49,743 bases of DNA from Xylaria sp. FL1777 (GCA_022578965.1 MU400766.1:1-49743), one strand, 5' to 3'. Numbered from the stretch's first letter, positions 36,138-48,876 are shown. The notes: generated by a model from the letters alone, not told the origin. A program made the numbers and translations.

Positions 36138-37600
36138 ATGTTAAACAATTTAATTAAAGCTAAATTGCAATTAGCTCTTTAAGCTATTTAGTTATCCTAA
36201 AAACTTAGTGTTTAATACGTTTGCAAAATTTATAATATTTCTTGCACTATACTATATAACAAAATAAACAGTTATACTGCTTAAAACAAAACCCGCGCTA
36301 ATATATATAAACTTGATCTAATTAAAAAAGATGTTCTTTTTAAATATATTCTTGATTTAAATAAGCAAAAATATTCCCTTGCTTATGCTTCTATAAAAAA
36401 TATAGCTAATCTTTTGTATAACTTGCAAAACGAACTGCTTATTAGCAAGCACTAAGCTTATAACTTTATTAATTGCTACAAAAAGCTTAAATTGCAGTTT
36501 ATGCATGCTTACAATTATTAAAAAGCATTATACAAAAATCTAAAGATCATTAGTGCATAGTTTAAGCGTTATATGCATATAAAAACGCAATATAGCATTT
36601 ATAATAATAATATTTAAAACTTTAATAAAACTAAGTTTATAATAAGCTAGATCTGCTTATATATAATTATTATACGTGTTAATTAACATAAAAAACATAA
36701 AGCAGTATAGCTTAGTAATAAAGAATAGTTAACAGTAATTTGTTTAATTAATTTACGCGGTTTATTTATTTTGCTTTATATTGTTCTTTAAAAAGTTTAC
36801 TATTTTAAGCATTAGTACTAAAACATTAACCTTTCAACTAATTAAATATTTAATACTAGTTTAAATAAATAAACAAACAATAATATAAAATTAAAATAAG
36901 CAAAACACTTCGAAAAACATATTTGGCTGTTTTAAATAAACAAATATTAATTATTAATGCTAAACTAGCACAAAAGTTACATATTAGCTAAGTTCAAAAA
37001 ATATTGCAAAAAATAGTACATTATAACTATTGCTTTACTTTTTTACTCGTTATATTTAACTTAACTACTTAATGTTAAGCTTTATAGCATTTTAAAGCAA
37101 GCATATAGTTATTAAATCAACAAATTTGTTAAGTTATATATTAACTATATTACTAAGCTTAAGTTTTTTATTGCGTTTAAAAAGGCCTTTTTTGCTACTT
37201 TTTCAGAATTTAATATTCAAAAAAGTTTCCAAAGGTCAAATTTAATACTTTATAATCTGCAGGCCATAATTTTAAAGCTAAATGTATAGTTATAATTGCT
37301 AACGCTAATTCTTAATACTATTAACCTGCTTAAACCTTAGGTTTCCTAAACGCTAAAAACCGCTAAAAAAGCAAGCGCGCAATTAACTTTTATTAAAAGC
37401 TAAATTTTTAATTACTAAAAAAGCTCCCTAAAGCTAATTTTAAAAGCTGTTAATTAGCTTACAAAATTAAATTAAATGTTAACGCATTAAGTTACCTTTA
37501 TAAAAAATAAAGTCCAAAAGCTTTAAAAAGCAAATAAAACACTTAGTAAGCGCTAAAAAAGTAAAAAAAAACGCTTATAAAATAAAAAAAGTCTTATAGT
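36138..37600 (+). pseudogene. Pot2/Fot1-like transposase, mutated
   Basis: Plus-strand remnants run in the order expected for fungal pogo-type transposases. Near the start an AKLQLAL motif stands where the family has its N-terminal helix-turn-helix (I-Q-L-A-L). Next comes KYILDLNKQKYSLAYASIKN, the YILDL and (V/I)xxMAN region of the CENP-B-type DNA-binding domain, then YNY at 36,500-36,515. At 36,618-36,638 the frame reads NFNKTKF for NFDETGF: the first catalytic Asp is Asn (AAT at 36,624-36,626), as G-to-A predicts. HKKHKAV then corresponds to the RxGKxKAVQPGNREW segment. Near 37,172-37,233 FKKAFFATFSEFNIQKSFQR matches the conserved C-terminal F..AF..TF.E.NI..GFR. Numerous stops from Gln, Trp and Arg codons make it non-functional. 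The exact end is uncertain. Confidence 0.93.
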
Positions 37601-37850
37601 AAAAAATGCAATAGATTTAATTGCTTAAAAAGATGCGCAGAACTTAGTACAGTTACAAACGTTAAAAAATCGTAGTAGTAATAAGCTAAGTATGCTGCGC
37701 TAGCAATAATATAAACAGTGCAGCAAAACTAGCCATAATGTAAAAACTTATAATAAAAATATAAAAAAAATAATAAATTAAAATCCGATTAATTTTTAAT
37801 AATAACTGCTTTAGTTATAATGTTATTAATAATTAAATATAATAAACTAG

Positions 37851-37899
37851 TAAAAAGTAGTTCACTTGCTTAAATAGTTTACTCGCTTGTAAACCACAT
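37851..37899. repeat. Right terminal inverted repeat of the Pot2/Fot1-like element
   Basis: 49 bp ending GTAAACCACAT, the partner of 36,038-36,086. The terminal T replaces the expected ACGT end, a C/G transition product. Immediately right is the TA target duplication at 37,900-37,901. One of the two internal AAGCAAGTGAACCA motifs is preserved apart from one transition; the other has diverged. Confidence 0.93.
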
Positions 37900-39241
37900 T
37901 AATATATATTATTAAATAAAAAAAAAAACTGCTAGCTAAGCTAATTATAATAAACTAATAGTAAAAAAAAAAAGCAAAAGCAAAAAAACAATGTTTGCTA
38001 AAAATAAAAGCTTTGCTAGCAATAAAAACAAAGAAATTTTGCTGTAACAAAATAAAAAAAAAGTTAAGCAATAAAATAATAAGCTTATTTAGAATATAAA
38101 GCATAAAAAACAAAAAAAAGATCAAAAAAAAAAATAACTAGTTTTAAAGCGTTTAAAACAGTGTTATTACTTTTGTTGCTATTAAGAAAGCTTAAGTTAT
38201 TAAAACTAAAGAAACTTTAGAATTAAAAACAAGGAAAAAAAGCAAAAAAAGAAAAAAGTTTTAATTCGAGCAGTTTAAAATCTGTAGTATTACTATTGTT
38301 TAAATTTAAAAAAGCAAAACTATTTATATATAGCAGTTCTAAAAATTACTTAAACAAAGAAGTAAAAAGTAGCAATAGTACTTAAAAATAAATAAAAAAA
38401 AGTTAAATAGTTAAAAACAAAACGTTTATAAAAAAAAAAAAAAAATAAGCAAAATTAGCTATAAGTAAAATAATAGTAGTACAAAAGTAAATTAAAAATT
38501 AAAAGCAGTAAAATAAAAGCATAAAAATATATAAGTGCTAAAGTGTTTTTATTAAAAAACGAATTAAAAAAAAAAATACAAAATTAACTAGAAAATTAAG
38601 CAGCTTTTTGTTTTAGTTTAATAATTTGTTATGCTTAAGCTTTTTTGCGTTTTTGCTAATTATGTTTAGCAGTTAATAAAAGCATAATAATTAAGCTACA
38701 AAAAAAATAGTAAAGCAAGCAAAAATAGCAATACAACAAATAAAAGCGCTAAAAAAAAGCAAGCAAAAATAGTAACACAACAAGTAAAAGCGCTAAAAAG
38801 AAACTAAAAAAGCGCTAAACAAGCATTAAACAAGCACTAAAAAATAAGCTTAATAATAGCACGCAACTTAAAAAAAAACGAGCTATAATAAAAATGCAAA
38901 TATAATAAAAACAAAAAAAAAAAAAAAAGAAAAAAAAGCAATAGTAACAAGCAATAAAATTTATAAACGAATTTTTATAATATATATTAAAAAGGTTATA
39001 GTGTTATAAAAAAGTTAATACGCAAAAAATTAAGTATATTAAGCAGCAAAAAGAAAATAATTAGCTTTAAATAAAGCAATGCAGAAGTACTGTTATGCTA
39101 AGCTAGCAAATTGCAAAAATAAAAGCATGCAAAGCTAGCAAATAATTAAGCATAAAAGCTATTAGTAGGAAAATTAATAGAAATTTTCACTAAGTTAAAC
39201 GCATAAACACGCTACTAACCTTAACCTAAAGAACAAAAAAA

Positions 39242-42200
39242 TACTACTTAAATATATTATTTAGTACTTATAGCATGTTATACTTTTATATTATGTTCTT
39301 TAAGCTAAGCTTTTATAATAGCTTTTTTAACTTATTAGCTATGTAGTAATTCTAAGTAATATATTATAACTATAATACTTAAAAAAAAATATTACTAATA
39401 TAAGTTTGCTTAAAAAAAATAAACAATACTTAATTAATAAGCATATATTTAGTACACTTAATAGTAATAAACTGCTTTAATAATGCACTACTATTAAGCA
39501 ATATAAATATTATTAGCTTTTTAATAAGCTTAATAAAACAAATAGCATAAATAAGCAAAAAATTATTTAGCTAATATATTAAAACAAAAAAAAAAAAGTT
39601 ATAAGTAATAAAATTAATTAATAAAAATAAGCAAATAGTTTGCTAAAAAAGCAGTTTATAAAAGTTTATAGCAATTATAATATAAAACTAAAGCATATAA
39701 TATTTATAGCATATATTATAATAAAGCAGCATAAAAGCATTAAACAAAATAAATAATATATAATATAGCTAGCTTTTATAAAACTAAAAAGCATTAAAAA
39801 AAAAAAAAAGGTTAAATAGTACTATTTTTTATATTAATAAGTAAGCTTTGCTTTAATAATATTATTTTAATAAATTTAAGCTAAAAAACAACAAATTAAG
39901 CTATAATAAATTAAAAAAATAAATTTTTTTTATAAGTGTTTATATATATTGCTTGTAAAAATTATATAATTTAACTTAATATAAAGCTATTTTTTTAATT
40001 TAAAAGTTAACTAGTATAATTTTTATTATTTTTAGCTTTTTTATATTTTAAAACAAGTATTATAAATAAAAAATTTAACAATATTTTTAAAATAAGTTAT
40101 TATTATTATGCGCTTTTTTAGCTAAGCATACTAACTTATAAAGCAAAATATATAAAAGAATTATATTATTAATTAAATAAAAAGGTTTAATAATATAAAA
40201 TATATTTTAAAAAGCAAAGTTAATTTATATAGCATTAAAGTAAAAATATTATTAGTTTGCTATTAAAAAATAATTCGTATAAAATTTTTATAAAGCACTT
40301 TTTGCTAAATAGCTTATAATTATATTTTTAATGTTATATTTTTATAAAAAAAAAATAAAGCTAATAAAATAGCTAAACAAATGCTAATTATATAAAGTTT
40401 TAAAGTAATTTTAAAATAGTTTTATATATTTATATAAAATAACGTATTATAACTAAATATACTAAAAAAAGCTAAAGCTTTTTATTAAAGCTTACTAAAT
40501 GCTTGCTTTTGCTTTAGCTTAAGCAAAACTAATAAAATACTAAATAATAATTATAAATAAACAAAAAGCATATAAAGCAAATAATATATGGTTTTTTACA
40601 AATTATTTTTGTATTTTAAATAGTAAATAAGTAGTTTAATGTTTAAAAATCAAGAAAAAATAAAAAAAAACAAAATAAACAATATTATTAAAACTATATT
40701 TAAAAAAGCTAAGGTATAAATTTTAAATTTTATAAAGTTTTACTAAGTTAAAAATGCAGTATAAATTTTAAAAAAAAATAAATTAAAAAAAAAATAAATA
40801 ACTTAAATTTAATATTATTAAAAAAAATGCAGCAAAAAAACAAAGCTAAATAATATAGCTATTAATGTTATATTAACAAATAATATATATTTGTTAGTAA
40901 ATATTATAATAAAAAGCTTTAATAAACAAAAAAAAAAGCATAAGCTTATTAGCATTAAAAAAAGTATACTAAAAAAAATTTATAGTACTTTTAGCTTAAC
41001 ATAAAATAAAAAAAAGTTAATAAAATTATTTTGTTTTAAAAAATTAATATAAAAAGCTAAAAAGCTTTATATAAAATAATTAATTATATGTTTTAATATA
41101 TAGCTAGCTATATTTATTACTTTATTTATAAAAAGAAATTAGTATTATAAATTTAAAAATAAAAATAAAAACTATAAAAAAAAAAAAATAGCTTATAAAA
41201 AACTAACTACTTTAAAACTAAAAAAAACAAAAAAAAAAAGCTTTTAAAAAATAAAATATCTTAAAATTTATAGTTTTTTAAAAAACTTTAAGTTTTAAAA
41301 TATTTTGTTTTTTAAAAGCTATTTTAAAAGTATAAACAAGCTAACAATATAAACAAAAATAAAAAAAAACAAAAAAAATAAAAAATAAAGCATATTATAG
41401 TTGCATTAATAAAAATAAAAGTATAAAATTTATTTTTATATGCAATAATACGCATTATTAAATAAAAAAAAAAACTACTAGCTAAGCTAATTATAATAAA
41501 CTAATAGTAAAAAAAAAAAAGCAAAAGCAAAAAAATAATGCTTATTAAAAATAAAAGCTTTGCTAGCAATAAAAATAAAAAAATTCTGCTGTAATAAAAT
41601 AAAAAAAAAGTTAAATAATAAAGTAACAAGCTTATTTAAAATATAAAGCATAAAAAACAAAAAGAAAATTAAAAAAAAAAAATAACTAGTTTTAAAGCGT
41701 TTAAAATAATGCTATTGCTTTTGTTACTATTAAAAAAGCTTAAGTTACTAAAACTAAAAAAACTTTAGAATTAAAAACAAGCAAAAAAAGCAAAAAAAAA
41801 AAAAGTTCTAGTTTAAGCAGTTTAAAATTTATAGTATTACTATTGTTTAAATTTAAAAAAGCAAAGCTATTTATATATAGCAATTTTAAAGATTGCTTAA
41901 ACAAAAAAGTAAAAAGTAATAATAGTACTTAAAAATAAATAAAAAAAAGTTAAATAGTTAAAAATAAAACATTTATAAAAAAAAAAAAAAAATAAGCAAA
42001 ATTAGCTATAAATAAAATAATAATAATATAAAAGCAAATTAAAAATTAAAAGCAATAAAATAAAAGCATAAAAATATATAAATATTAAAGTATTTTTATT
42101 AAAAAATAAGTTAAAAAAAATATAAAATTAACTAAAAAATTAAGCAGCTTTTTGTTTTAGTTTAATAATTTATTATGCTTAAGCTTTTTTGCGTTTTTAT

Positions 42201-42777
42201 TAATTACGTTTAGTAGTTAATAAAAATATAATAATTAAGCTATAAAAAAACAGTAAAGCAAGCAAAAATAATAATACAACAAATAAAAGCGCTAAAAAAA
42301 AGCAAGCAAAAATAGCAACATAATAAATAAAAGCGCTAAAGAAAAGCTAAAAAAGCGCTAAATAAGCATTAAACAAGCATTAAAAAATAAGCTTAATAAT
42401 AACGCGCAACTTAAAAAAAAACAAGCTATAACAAAAATGCAAATATAATAAAAAAAAAAAAAAAAAAAAAAAAGCAATAATAATAAGCAATAAAATTTAT
42501 AAACAAATTTTAATAATATATATTAAAAAGGTTATAGTATTACAAAAAAGTTAATACGCAAAGAATTAAATATATTAAGCAGCAAAAAAAAAATAATTAG
42601 GTTTAAATAAAGCAATACAAAAGTACTATTACGCTAAGCTAACAAATTGCAAAAATAAAAGCATATACAGCTAGCAAATAATTAGGTGTAAAAGCTGTTA
42701 GTAAAAAAATCAATGGAAATTTTCACTAAATCAAACGGATAAATATGCTGCTAACTTTAACCCAAGGAACAAAAAAA
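39242..42777 (+). repeat. Subtelomeric repeat unit, copy C (left-truncated)
   Basis: C begins abruptly at TACTACTTAAATATATT, which corresponds to about 2,772 in unit A and about 33,831 in B, and continues to the shared right end (CTAACTTTAACCCAAGGAAC plus A run). The first base of C directly follows the terminal A run of B. About 1.6 kb of the telomere-proximal part of the unit is missing. C is even poorer in C+G than A and B and has two 44-bp minisatellite units. Confidence 0.9.
41241..41318. repeat. Hairpin inside unit C
   Basis: Inverted arms CTTTTAAAAAATAAAATATC and ...TATTTTGTTTTTTAAAAG meet in an AAA/TTT centre. It is homologous to the unit B hairpin. Unit D starts within the right arm of this structure. 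Confidence 0.8.
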
Positions 42778-42944
42778 TAAAAAAAAACTAATATTATATA
42801 AAAATAATATTATTTTTACAAAAAACATAATTTAATATTACTTAAGTAATTTAAATTATTATTACTTCTGGTTATTTTTTTAGCATACTAAGCCTTTTTT
42901 AAAGAAAAACTAATATTACTTAACATTGTTTTTTACTTAGGAAT
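42778..42944. repeat. Segment between units C and D
   Basis: About 167 bp starting AAAAACTAATATTATAT and with AAAAACTAATATTACTT near its end, so it is flanked by a short direct repeat. Its first part is inverted relative to 32,180-32,210 and its centre contains GGTTATTTTTTTAGCATACT in the same orientation as 32,107-32,225. It may be a MITE-like or palindromic insertion, or the original left edge of the unit. Confidence 0.65.
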
Positions 42945-44435
42945 AAGTCTTAAAATATTTCGTTTTTTAAAAGCTATTTTAAAAGTATAAGCAAGCTAAT
43001 AATATAAACAAAAATAAAAAAAAACAAAAAAAAACAAAAAATAAAGCATACTATAATTACATTAATAAAAATAAAAGTACAAAATTTATTTTTATATATA
43101 ATAATACATATTATTAAATAAAAAAAAAACTACTAGTTAAGCTAATTATAATAAACTAGTAATAAAAAAAAAAGCAAAAGTAAAAAAACAATTTTTGCTA
43201 AAAATAAAAGCTTTATTAATAATAAAAACAAAAAGATTTTGCTATAATAAAGTAAAAAAAAAATTAAGCAATAAAGTAATAAGTTTATTTAAAATATAAA
43301 GCATAAAAAATAAAAAGAAAATCAAAAAAAAAAATAACTAGTGTTAAAACGTTTAAAATAGTGGTATTATTTTTATTACTATTAAAAAAGCTTAAATTAT
43401 TAAAACTAAAAAAACTTTAAAATTAAAAATAAGCAAAAAAAGCAAAAAAAAAAAAAGTTTTAATTTAAACAGTTTAAAATTTATAATATTATTATTGTTT
43501 AAATTTAAAAAAGCAAAGCTATTTATATATAGCAGTTTTAAAAATTGCTTAAACAAAGAAATAAAAAGTAATAATAGTACTTAAAAGTAAATAAAAAAAA
43601 ATTAAATAATTAAAAATAAAACATTTATAAAAAAAAAGAATAAGCAAAATTAGCTATAAATAAAATAGCAGTAGTATAAAAACAAATTAAAAATTAAAAG
43701 CAGTAAAATAAAAGCATAAAAATATATAAATATTAAAGTATTTTTATTAAAAAATAAGTTAAAAAAAATATATAAAATTAACTAAAAAGTTTAGCAGCTT
43801 TTTGTTTTAGTTTAATAATTCGTTATATTTAAGCTTTTTTATATTTTTACTAGTTATATTTTGCAGTAAATAAAAGCATAATAATTAAGCTATAAAAAAA
43901 ACAATAAAGTAAGCAAAAATAATAATATAATAAATAAAAGCACTAAAAAAAAGCAAGCAAAAATAGCAATATAACAAATAAAAGCGTTAAAAACAAGCTA
44001 AAAAAGCATTAAATAAACATTAAATAAGCACTAAAAAATAAGCTTAATAATAGCATATAACTTAAAAAAAAACGAACTATAATAAAAATGCAAATATAAT
44101 AAAAATAAAAAAAAGGAAAAAAAAAAGGAAAAAAAATAGTAATAAAAAATAAAATTTATAAACAAATTTTTAAAATATATATTAAAAAGGTTATAATATT
44201 GCAAAAAGGTTATTATATAAAGAAAAAAGTAAATTAAGCAGCAAAAAAAAATAATTAGCTTTAAATAAAGCAATATAAAAGTATTATTATATTAAGCTAA
44301 TAAATTGCAAAGATAAAAGCACACAAAGCTAACAAATAATTAAGCAAAAAAGCTATTAGTAAAAAAATCGATAAAAGTTTTTACTAAGTTAAACGCATAA
44401 ACATATTATTAACTTTAACCTAAGAAACAAAAAAA
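42945..44435 (+). repeat. Subtelomeric repeat unit, copy D (strongly left-truncated)
   Basis: D covers only the last 1.5 kb of the unit, starting within the right arm of the internal hairpin (AGTCTTAAAATATTTCG...) and ending at the shared right end (TTAACTTTAACCTAAGAAAC, then seven A). It has two 44-bp minisatellite units and is the most AT-rich of the copies. The 80-residue minus-strand open stretch at 44,031-44,273 is an artefact of the low G+C and is not conserved in frame in the other copies. Confidence 0.9.
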
Positions 44436-47400
44436 TTTATTTTTTTAAAGCTAGGTTATAAATATATTTTTTTAAAGTTAAAAACTTTAAATTATTATTG
44501 CTTTTAAAGCAGTTATTTAATAAAGCAAAACTAGTTGCAAAAAGTTAATTATTATAAAAGTTAATACTTTTAGTAGTTAAATTAATATTTTTACGCTTTT
44601 TTATTTTAGCGTTAGTTTTAATTATATTATAAGTAAATTGCTTATAATATAAAACAAATGTTTTAAAGTTATAATTGTTATTTAAAAAGCAATTAATTAT
44701 TTAGTTTTTAAAACAAGCAACTATAATTTTTTTATAAAACTTTTCTTTTTATAAAAGCTTTATAATATAGCATTTATTAGCTAATTAAACAAAAAAGTTC
44801 TTAAAAGTTTAAAACTTAATTAATAATTTAAGTTTTAAGTCTTTAAATTTAGCATAAAACTTTTGCTTTTTATTTAAGTTAATATATTATTATATAAAAT
44901 AACTTATAAAGTTAATAAAAATTACAATAGGTTTAAAATATAATTTACTTAAATAAAGTTAAAGGTTTTTTATTATTGTTTTATTAAAATAAAACTTAAT
45001 ATTAGCTATTTTAGCTGCATTATTAGCAAACTAATCTTAATTTGTTTTTAATTAATTAAATTAAACTTAATGTTAAACTTTAAAGTTTACTTTATTTTAA
45101 AAGAAAATATTATAAAATATAATAACTTTAATTTTTGCAAACTTTTTATGTTTATTACTTATATTAATTAAATAAATAAACAATAAAGTATTGCAGTTTT
45201 AAAAAGTAATATTTGTAATTAGCTAGTTTAACTTATTAACCTTAGCTTTTTTTTTTTTAAGATTTTATTATAAAAACTTTAACTAAGTATTTATAGCTTT
45301 TAAATGCTTTTTTTTTTCTGCATAGATTTTTTTTGCATATTGCATAATTAATCTAAAGTTATTATTAATTATATAAGCTTAATAACGCAAGTTATAAACA
45401 ACTATATTTTACGCTTTTATAATAAAAGATCTAAAATACATTTTGTAAAAAAAAGCTTTATAATTAGTTTTATAAGCTTAATTAAAGGCTTTTTAGTTTA
45501 TTAAGCCTTTAAATTTTAAGTAAGCTACTTTTTTAATATTTATAGCAGGCTTAAAGTTAAAAGCAAACATATTTTTACAAATATTAATAAATTATAACTT
45601 TTGCACTATATTATATATGTTTTTTTAAAAAGTAGCTATAATAGCATTAAAGCAAAAATCTTTAAACTTAGCAAAATTAATAGCTTTTTAAAAGTTTTTA
45701 TAAGTAGTTTGTTTAGATTTTTTAAGCTTTTTGCTTTTATTATTGCTATGCTTAATAATATATAAAACAGCTAGTTTTTTTAAAAGCAAAGCTATAAATA
45801 AGCAGTAATACATTTTAAATTTTAGCATTTTATTACGTTAAAAATAAAGTGCTATTAAATTAATTATATTAAACCTAACACTTTAGTTTTAAGGTTTAAT
45901 AAAAGCTTTTAAAGATTTTTGCAAAAGTTTATTTATATTAAGTAAGTTTATATTAAAGTTATTATTATAAGCTATTAATAATAAATATAAGTTTTATTTT
46001 ATTAAAGATAATTAGCGCTTTAGCATTAATTAATAAGTTAAAACAAGCTTAATATATTTAGTTTATTAGTTTAAATAAAATATAAAGTTAAATAAATAAC
46101 TATTTAACTTAATTAATTAATTAATTAAATAAAATATAAAGCTTTTTTAGTTATAAAGTTAATTTTACAATTATTATAATTAGCTTTTTCTTTAAAGTTA
46201 ATGCTTTTATTTAAAGGACCATTTATATATTAATTGTAAAATAAAAAAAGAAAAAAATATTATATATATAAATTATATGCGCAAAGATTAATGTATATAT
46301 AATAAATAAGTTATATAATAAATAGTTGTTTAAGTAATTAGTAGGTTAGCTATTAATTAGCAAGTTTAGCTATTTATTTATAAAGCAATAGCTGTTAATT
46401 AAGGAGTTTAGTTAGCTAATTAGCTAGTTATAACTTAGCTTAAAATTAGTTAATTTATTAGCTTTTAAAAAATCTTTTAAAAGAAGTTAAAATTACTTTA
46501 ATATTCTTTTTAATAAAGATTATAAAATAATTATTATTTTTTAATTTTTTTTAATAATAATAATAAAGTATTATTTAAATAAAGTTTAATATAAATTAAA
46601 AAAGCTTTTATATTTATAAATTTATTATAAAATTTTAAAGCAATAAGCTTAAAACTTTTAATATTTAGCATTTTTAATATTATAAAAAATTTTAATAATA
46701 AAAATAATAATAATAATAAAAAATTAAGTTTTTTATTTTAAATTATTACTTTAAATATAATAATAATAAATATAAGCATTAAGTTTGCTAATAATAATAT
46801 AAAAGTTAATTATAATATAATTATTTATTTAAAGCTTTAATTTATTATTATAATAGTAATTATTATTATTGCTTTAATTATTATAGCTAATATTTATATT
46901 AGTTTAAAAGTTATAACATTTAATATTTAAGCTATTTTTTAAGTTAAAGCAACTAGTTTACTTTATAATATTAATATTAATATTAGTTTTTTTTTTTTTA
47001 TTATTGCTTAACTTTTTTTTTTTTGTTATTGTTTTTTTTTAATAAAAATAATTAATAAAAATACTAAAGTTTATTATTTTAATATATTATTAGTTTTAAA
47101 AATCTTTAAAATTTTTAAATTTAGTTTTTAACTTTTTATTTTTAATAATATAACTTAAATTTAATTTATTAATTATTAAATAAAGTTTATTTATATAATG
47201 CTAATTAACATTTTTATTTTTTAAATATTTTTTTAGTATATTTTTAAAAGCTTATTTTATAAATTGTTTATTATTTAACTTTTTATATTAATATTTATTT
47301 TTACGTACTAAGTTTTATTAATTAAAAAGCTATTAAAATATAATAAACCTATTATATATTAATATAATAAGTTTGCTTTTAAGGTTTTTATTTATAAGTA

Positions 47401-48800
47401 ATAATAAGATTTTTAGTAATAATTTATTAAAAAACTTTTTAAAGTACTTTTATTATTATATATTAATAAAAGTTTTAAAAAATTAAAAGTAATAAATATA
47501 TTAATATTTAGTAGTTATAAAAAGTTAATAGCTAAAAAACTAAAACTAAATAAATAATTAAATATAAAAAATGTATAATTATATAAACAAAAAAAAAGTA
47601 GTAATAATTTATAAATGTTGTTTGTTTTAATAAACTTAATGTTATATTGTTTTAAGTTTAAAGCTTAATAAACTTAACGCTTAAATTTATTAAGTTTATG
47701 CATTAAACTTTTATAATGGTTTAAATATATATTTTTTAACAAATGGAACTTTTTTTGCGCGTATTTTCTTTATATATAGCTTTTTAACTAGCTTAATTAG
47801 CTCATTTTATAACAAAAATAACTTATTTAAAAAAAATATAATTAGTTAAACTATATTTTTATTTATAATGCTATATAAAGTACTATAATTATTTTAATAT
47901 TATTGTTTTAATATTTTTACTTTAATATTTTTATTTTAATAGCTTTATAAATAGCTTTACTTATAAAAACTAATATAAATATAAATTAAAATAAGCTATA
48001 AGTTTTTTTAGTTATTTTACTTTTAAAAGCTAAATAATAAAAGGAATAAATTAATAAACAAACTAGCTTTTTAATTTTTAAACATTAAAAGTTAATTGTT
48101 TTATGTTTTTTTTTGCTTAAAGAATTAGTTTAATATATAGTACTTTTTTATAAAAACTTAAAAAGCAACTAAAGCTACATTTTTAACAATTTTATTATTA
48201 AAAACTACTAGGTTCTTTTTATAAATTAAAATGTTAAGTTTATATAATAATAATGTTTTAATTTAAGGTTAATTAATAGCAAAAAAAGATATAAAGCTTT
48301 TTTAATGATTAGTTTTATATGCTCGATTTAATATATATTCTTAAATGTTTTTTTTTTATACTTTTTATTAGCTATATATATAATTAAAAAAGATTAACTA
48401 TATATAAATATATTAGCTAAATATAAATAGCTATAACTGCATTAATTAGTTATAAGTGCTATAAGTGCATTAATTAACTATATAATAAATTAAAAAAGCA
48501 TTATATATATAGTAGCATAAAAAGCAATTATTAAATATAAGTGATAACATATAATATTAAGTTTATTAGTTATATTAATTATGTGTTATTTTTATTATAT
48601 AAACATAATTAGCTAGCTATACAAGTTTTATATAAAGGCCTTTGCTTTTTTAATATAAGTTTATTTTTAAATACTTATTAATTAAATAATTTTAGCTTAA
48701 AATATAATTTTTTATATTTAATATATTTCTTTAAAAAATACTTTTTAAGAAATAATTTTTATAAATATATTTTGTTTTAACTTTAGTAATTATAATAGCT
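44436..48800. other. Eroded AT-rich DNA, no gene recognised
   Basis: No domain, RNA gene or repeat unit shared with the rest of the window was recognised. 46,540-47,180 is especially AT-rich with many TAATAATAA-type runs. A GGACC at 46,217-46,221 and similar small C/G-retaining spots are scattered and isolated. Absence of recognition here is weak evidence, because a heavily mutated single-domain gene would be invisible by eye. Confidence 0.5.
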
Positions 48801-48876
48801 TATGGCTTGCTTATAGCTAAAGCTATAGCTTGTTAGTTTATTAGAGTTATGGCTTGCTTACAGCTAAAGCTATGTT
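48801..48876. repeat. Direct repeat pair, 47 bp apart
   Basis: TATGGCTTGCTTATAGCTAA at 48,801 recurs as TATGGCTTGCTTACAGCTAA at 48,848, each followed by AGCTAT. There is one transition between them over about 27 bp. The second copy leads into a less mutated stretch. Confidence 0.8.

Larger units (their letters stand above)
36038..37899 (+). mobile_element. Pot2/Fot1-like (pogo, Tc1-mariner superfamily) DNA transposon
   Basis: A 1,862-bp element inserted in unit B. The empty site is visible in copies A (about 5,000) and C (about 41,450). Removing the element and one TA restores the uninterrupted sequence GTAATAATAYRYATT. The target duplication is TA (36,036-36,037 and 37,900-37,901), as in Tc1-mariner elements. 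Ends are 49-bp inverted repeats and the interior encodes a mutated transposase. Size, TA duplication and long inverted repeats match the Pot2/Fot1 group of filamentous fungi. It retains many TpC and CpC, unlike its host repeat, which suggests fewer rounds of mutation. Confidence 0.95.
32226..39241 (+). repeat. Subtelomeric repeat unit, copy B (interrupted)
   Basis: Copy B aligns with unit A from its left edge (GCTAAAATATAATTATTATA) to the shared right end (CTAACCTTAACCTAAAGAAC and an A run). Without the 1,864 bp of inserted transposon and duplicated TA, it is about 5.15 kb. It has a single 54-bp left-edge unit and two 44-bp minisatellite units from about 38,716. Unit C begins at the next base. 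Differences from A are overwhelmingly transitions, apart from the rearranged hairpin segment at about 35,730-35,910. Confidence 0.9.

Noticed and set aside
44031..44273. 80-residue minus-strand open frame in unit D
   Set aside because: The equivalent stretch in unit A contains stops and indels in the same frame. The residues are almost all F, Y, L and I.
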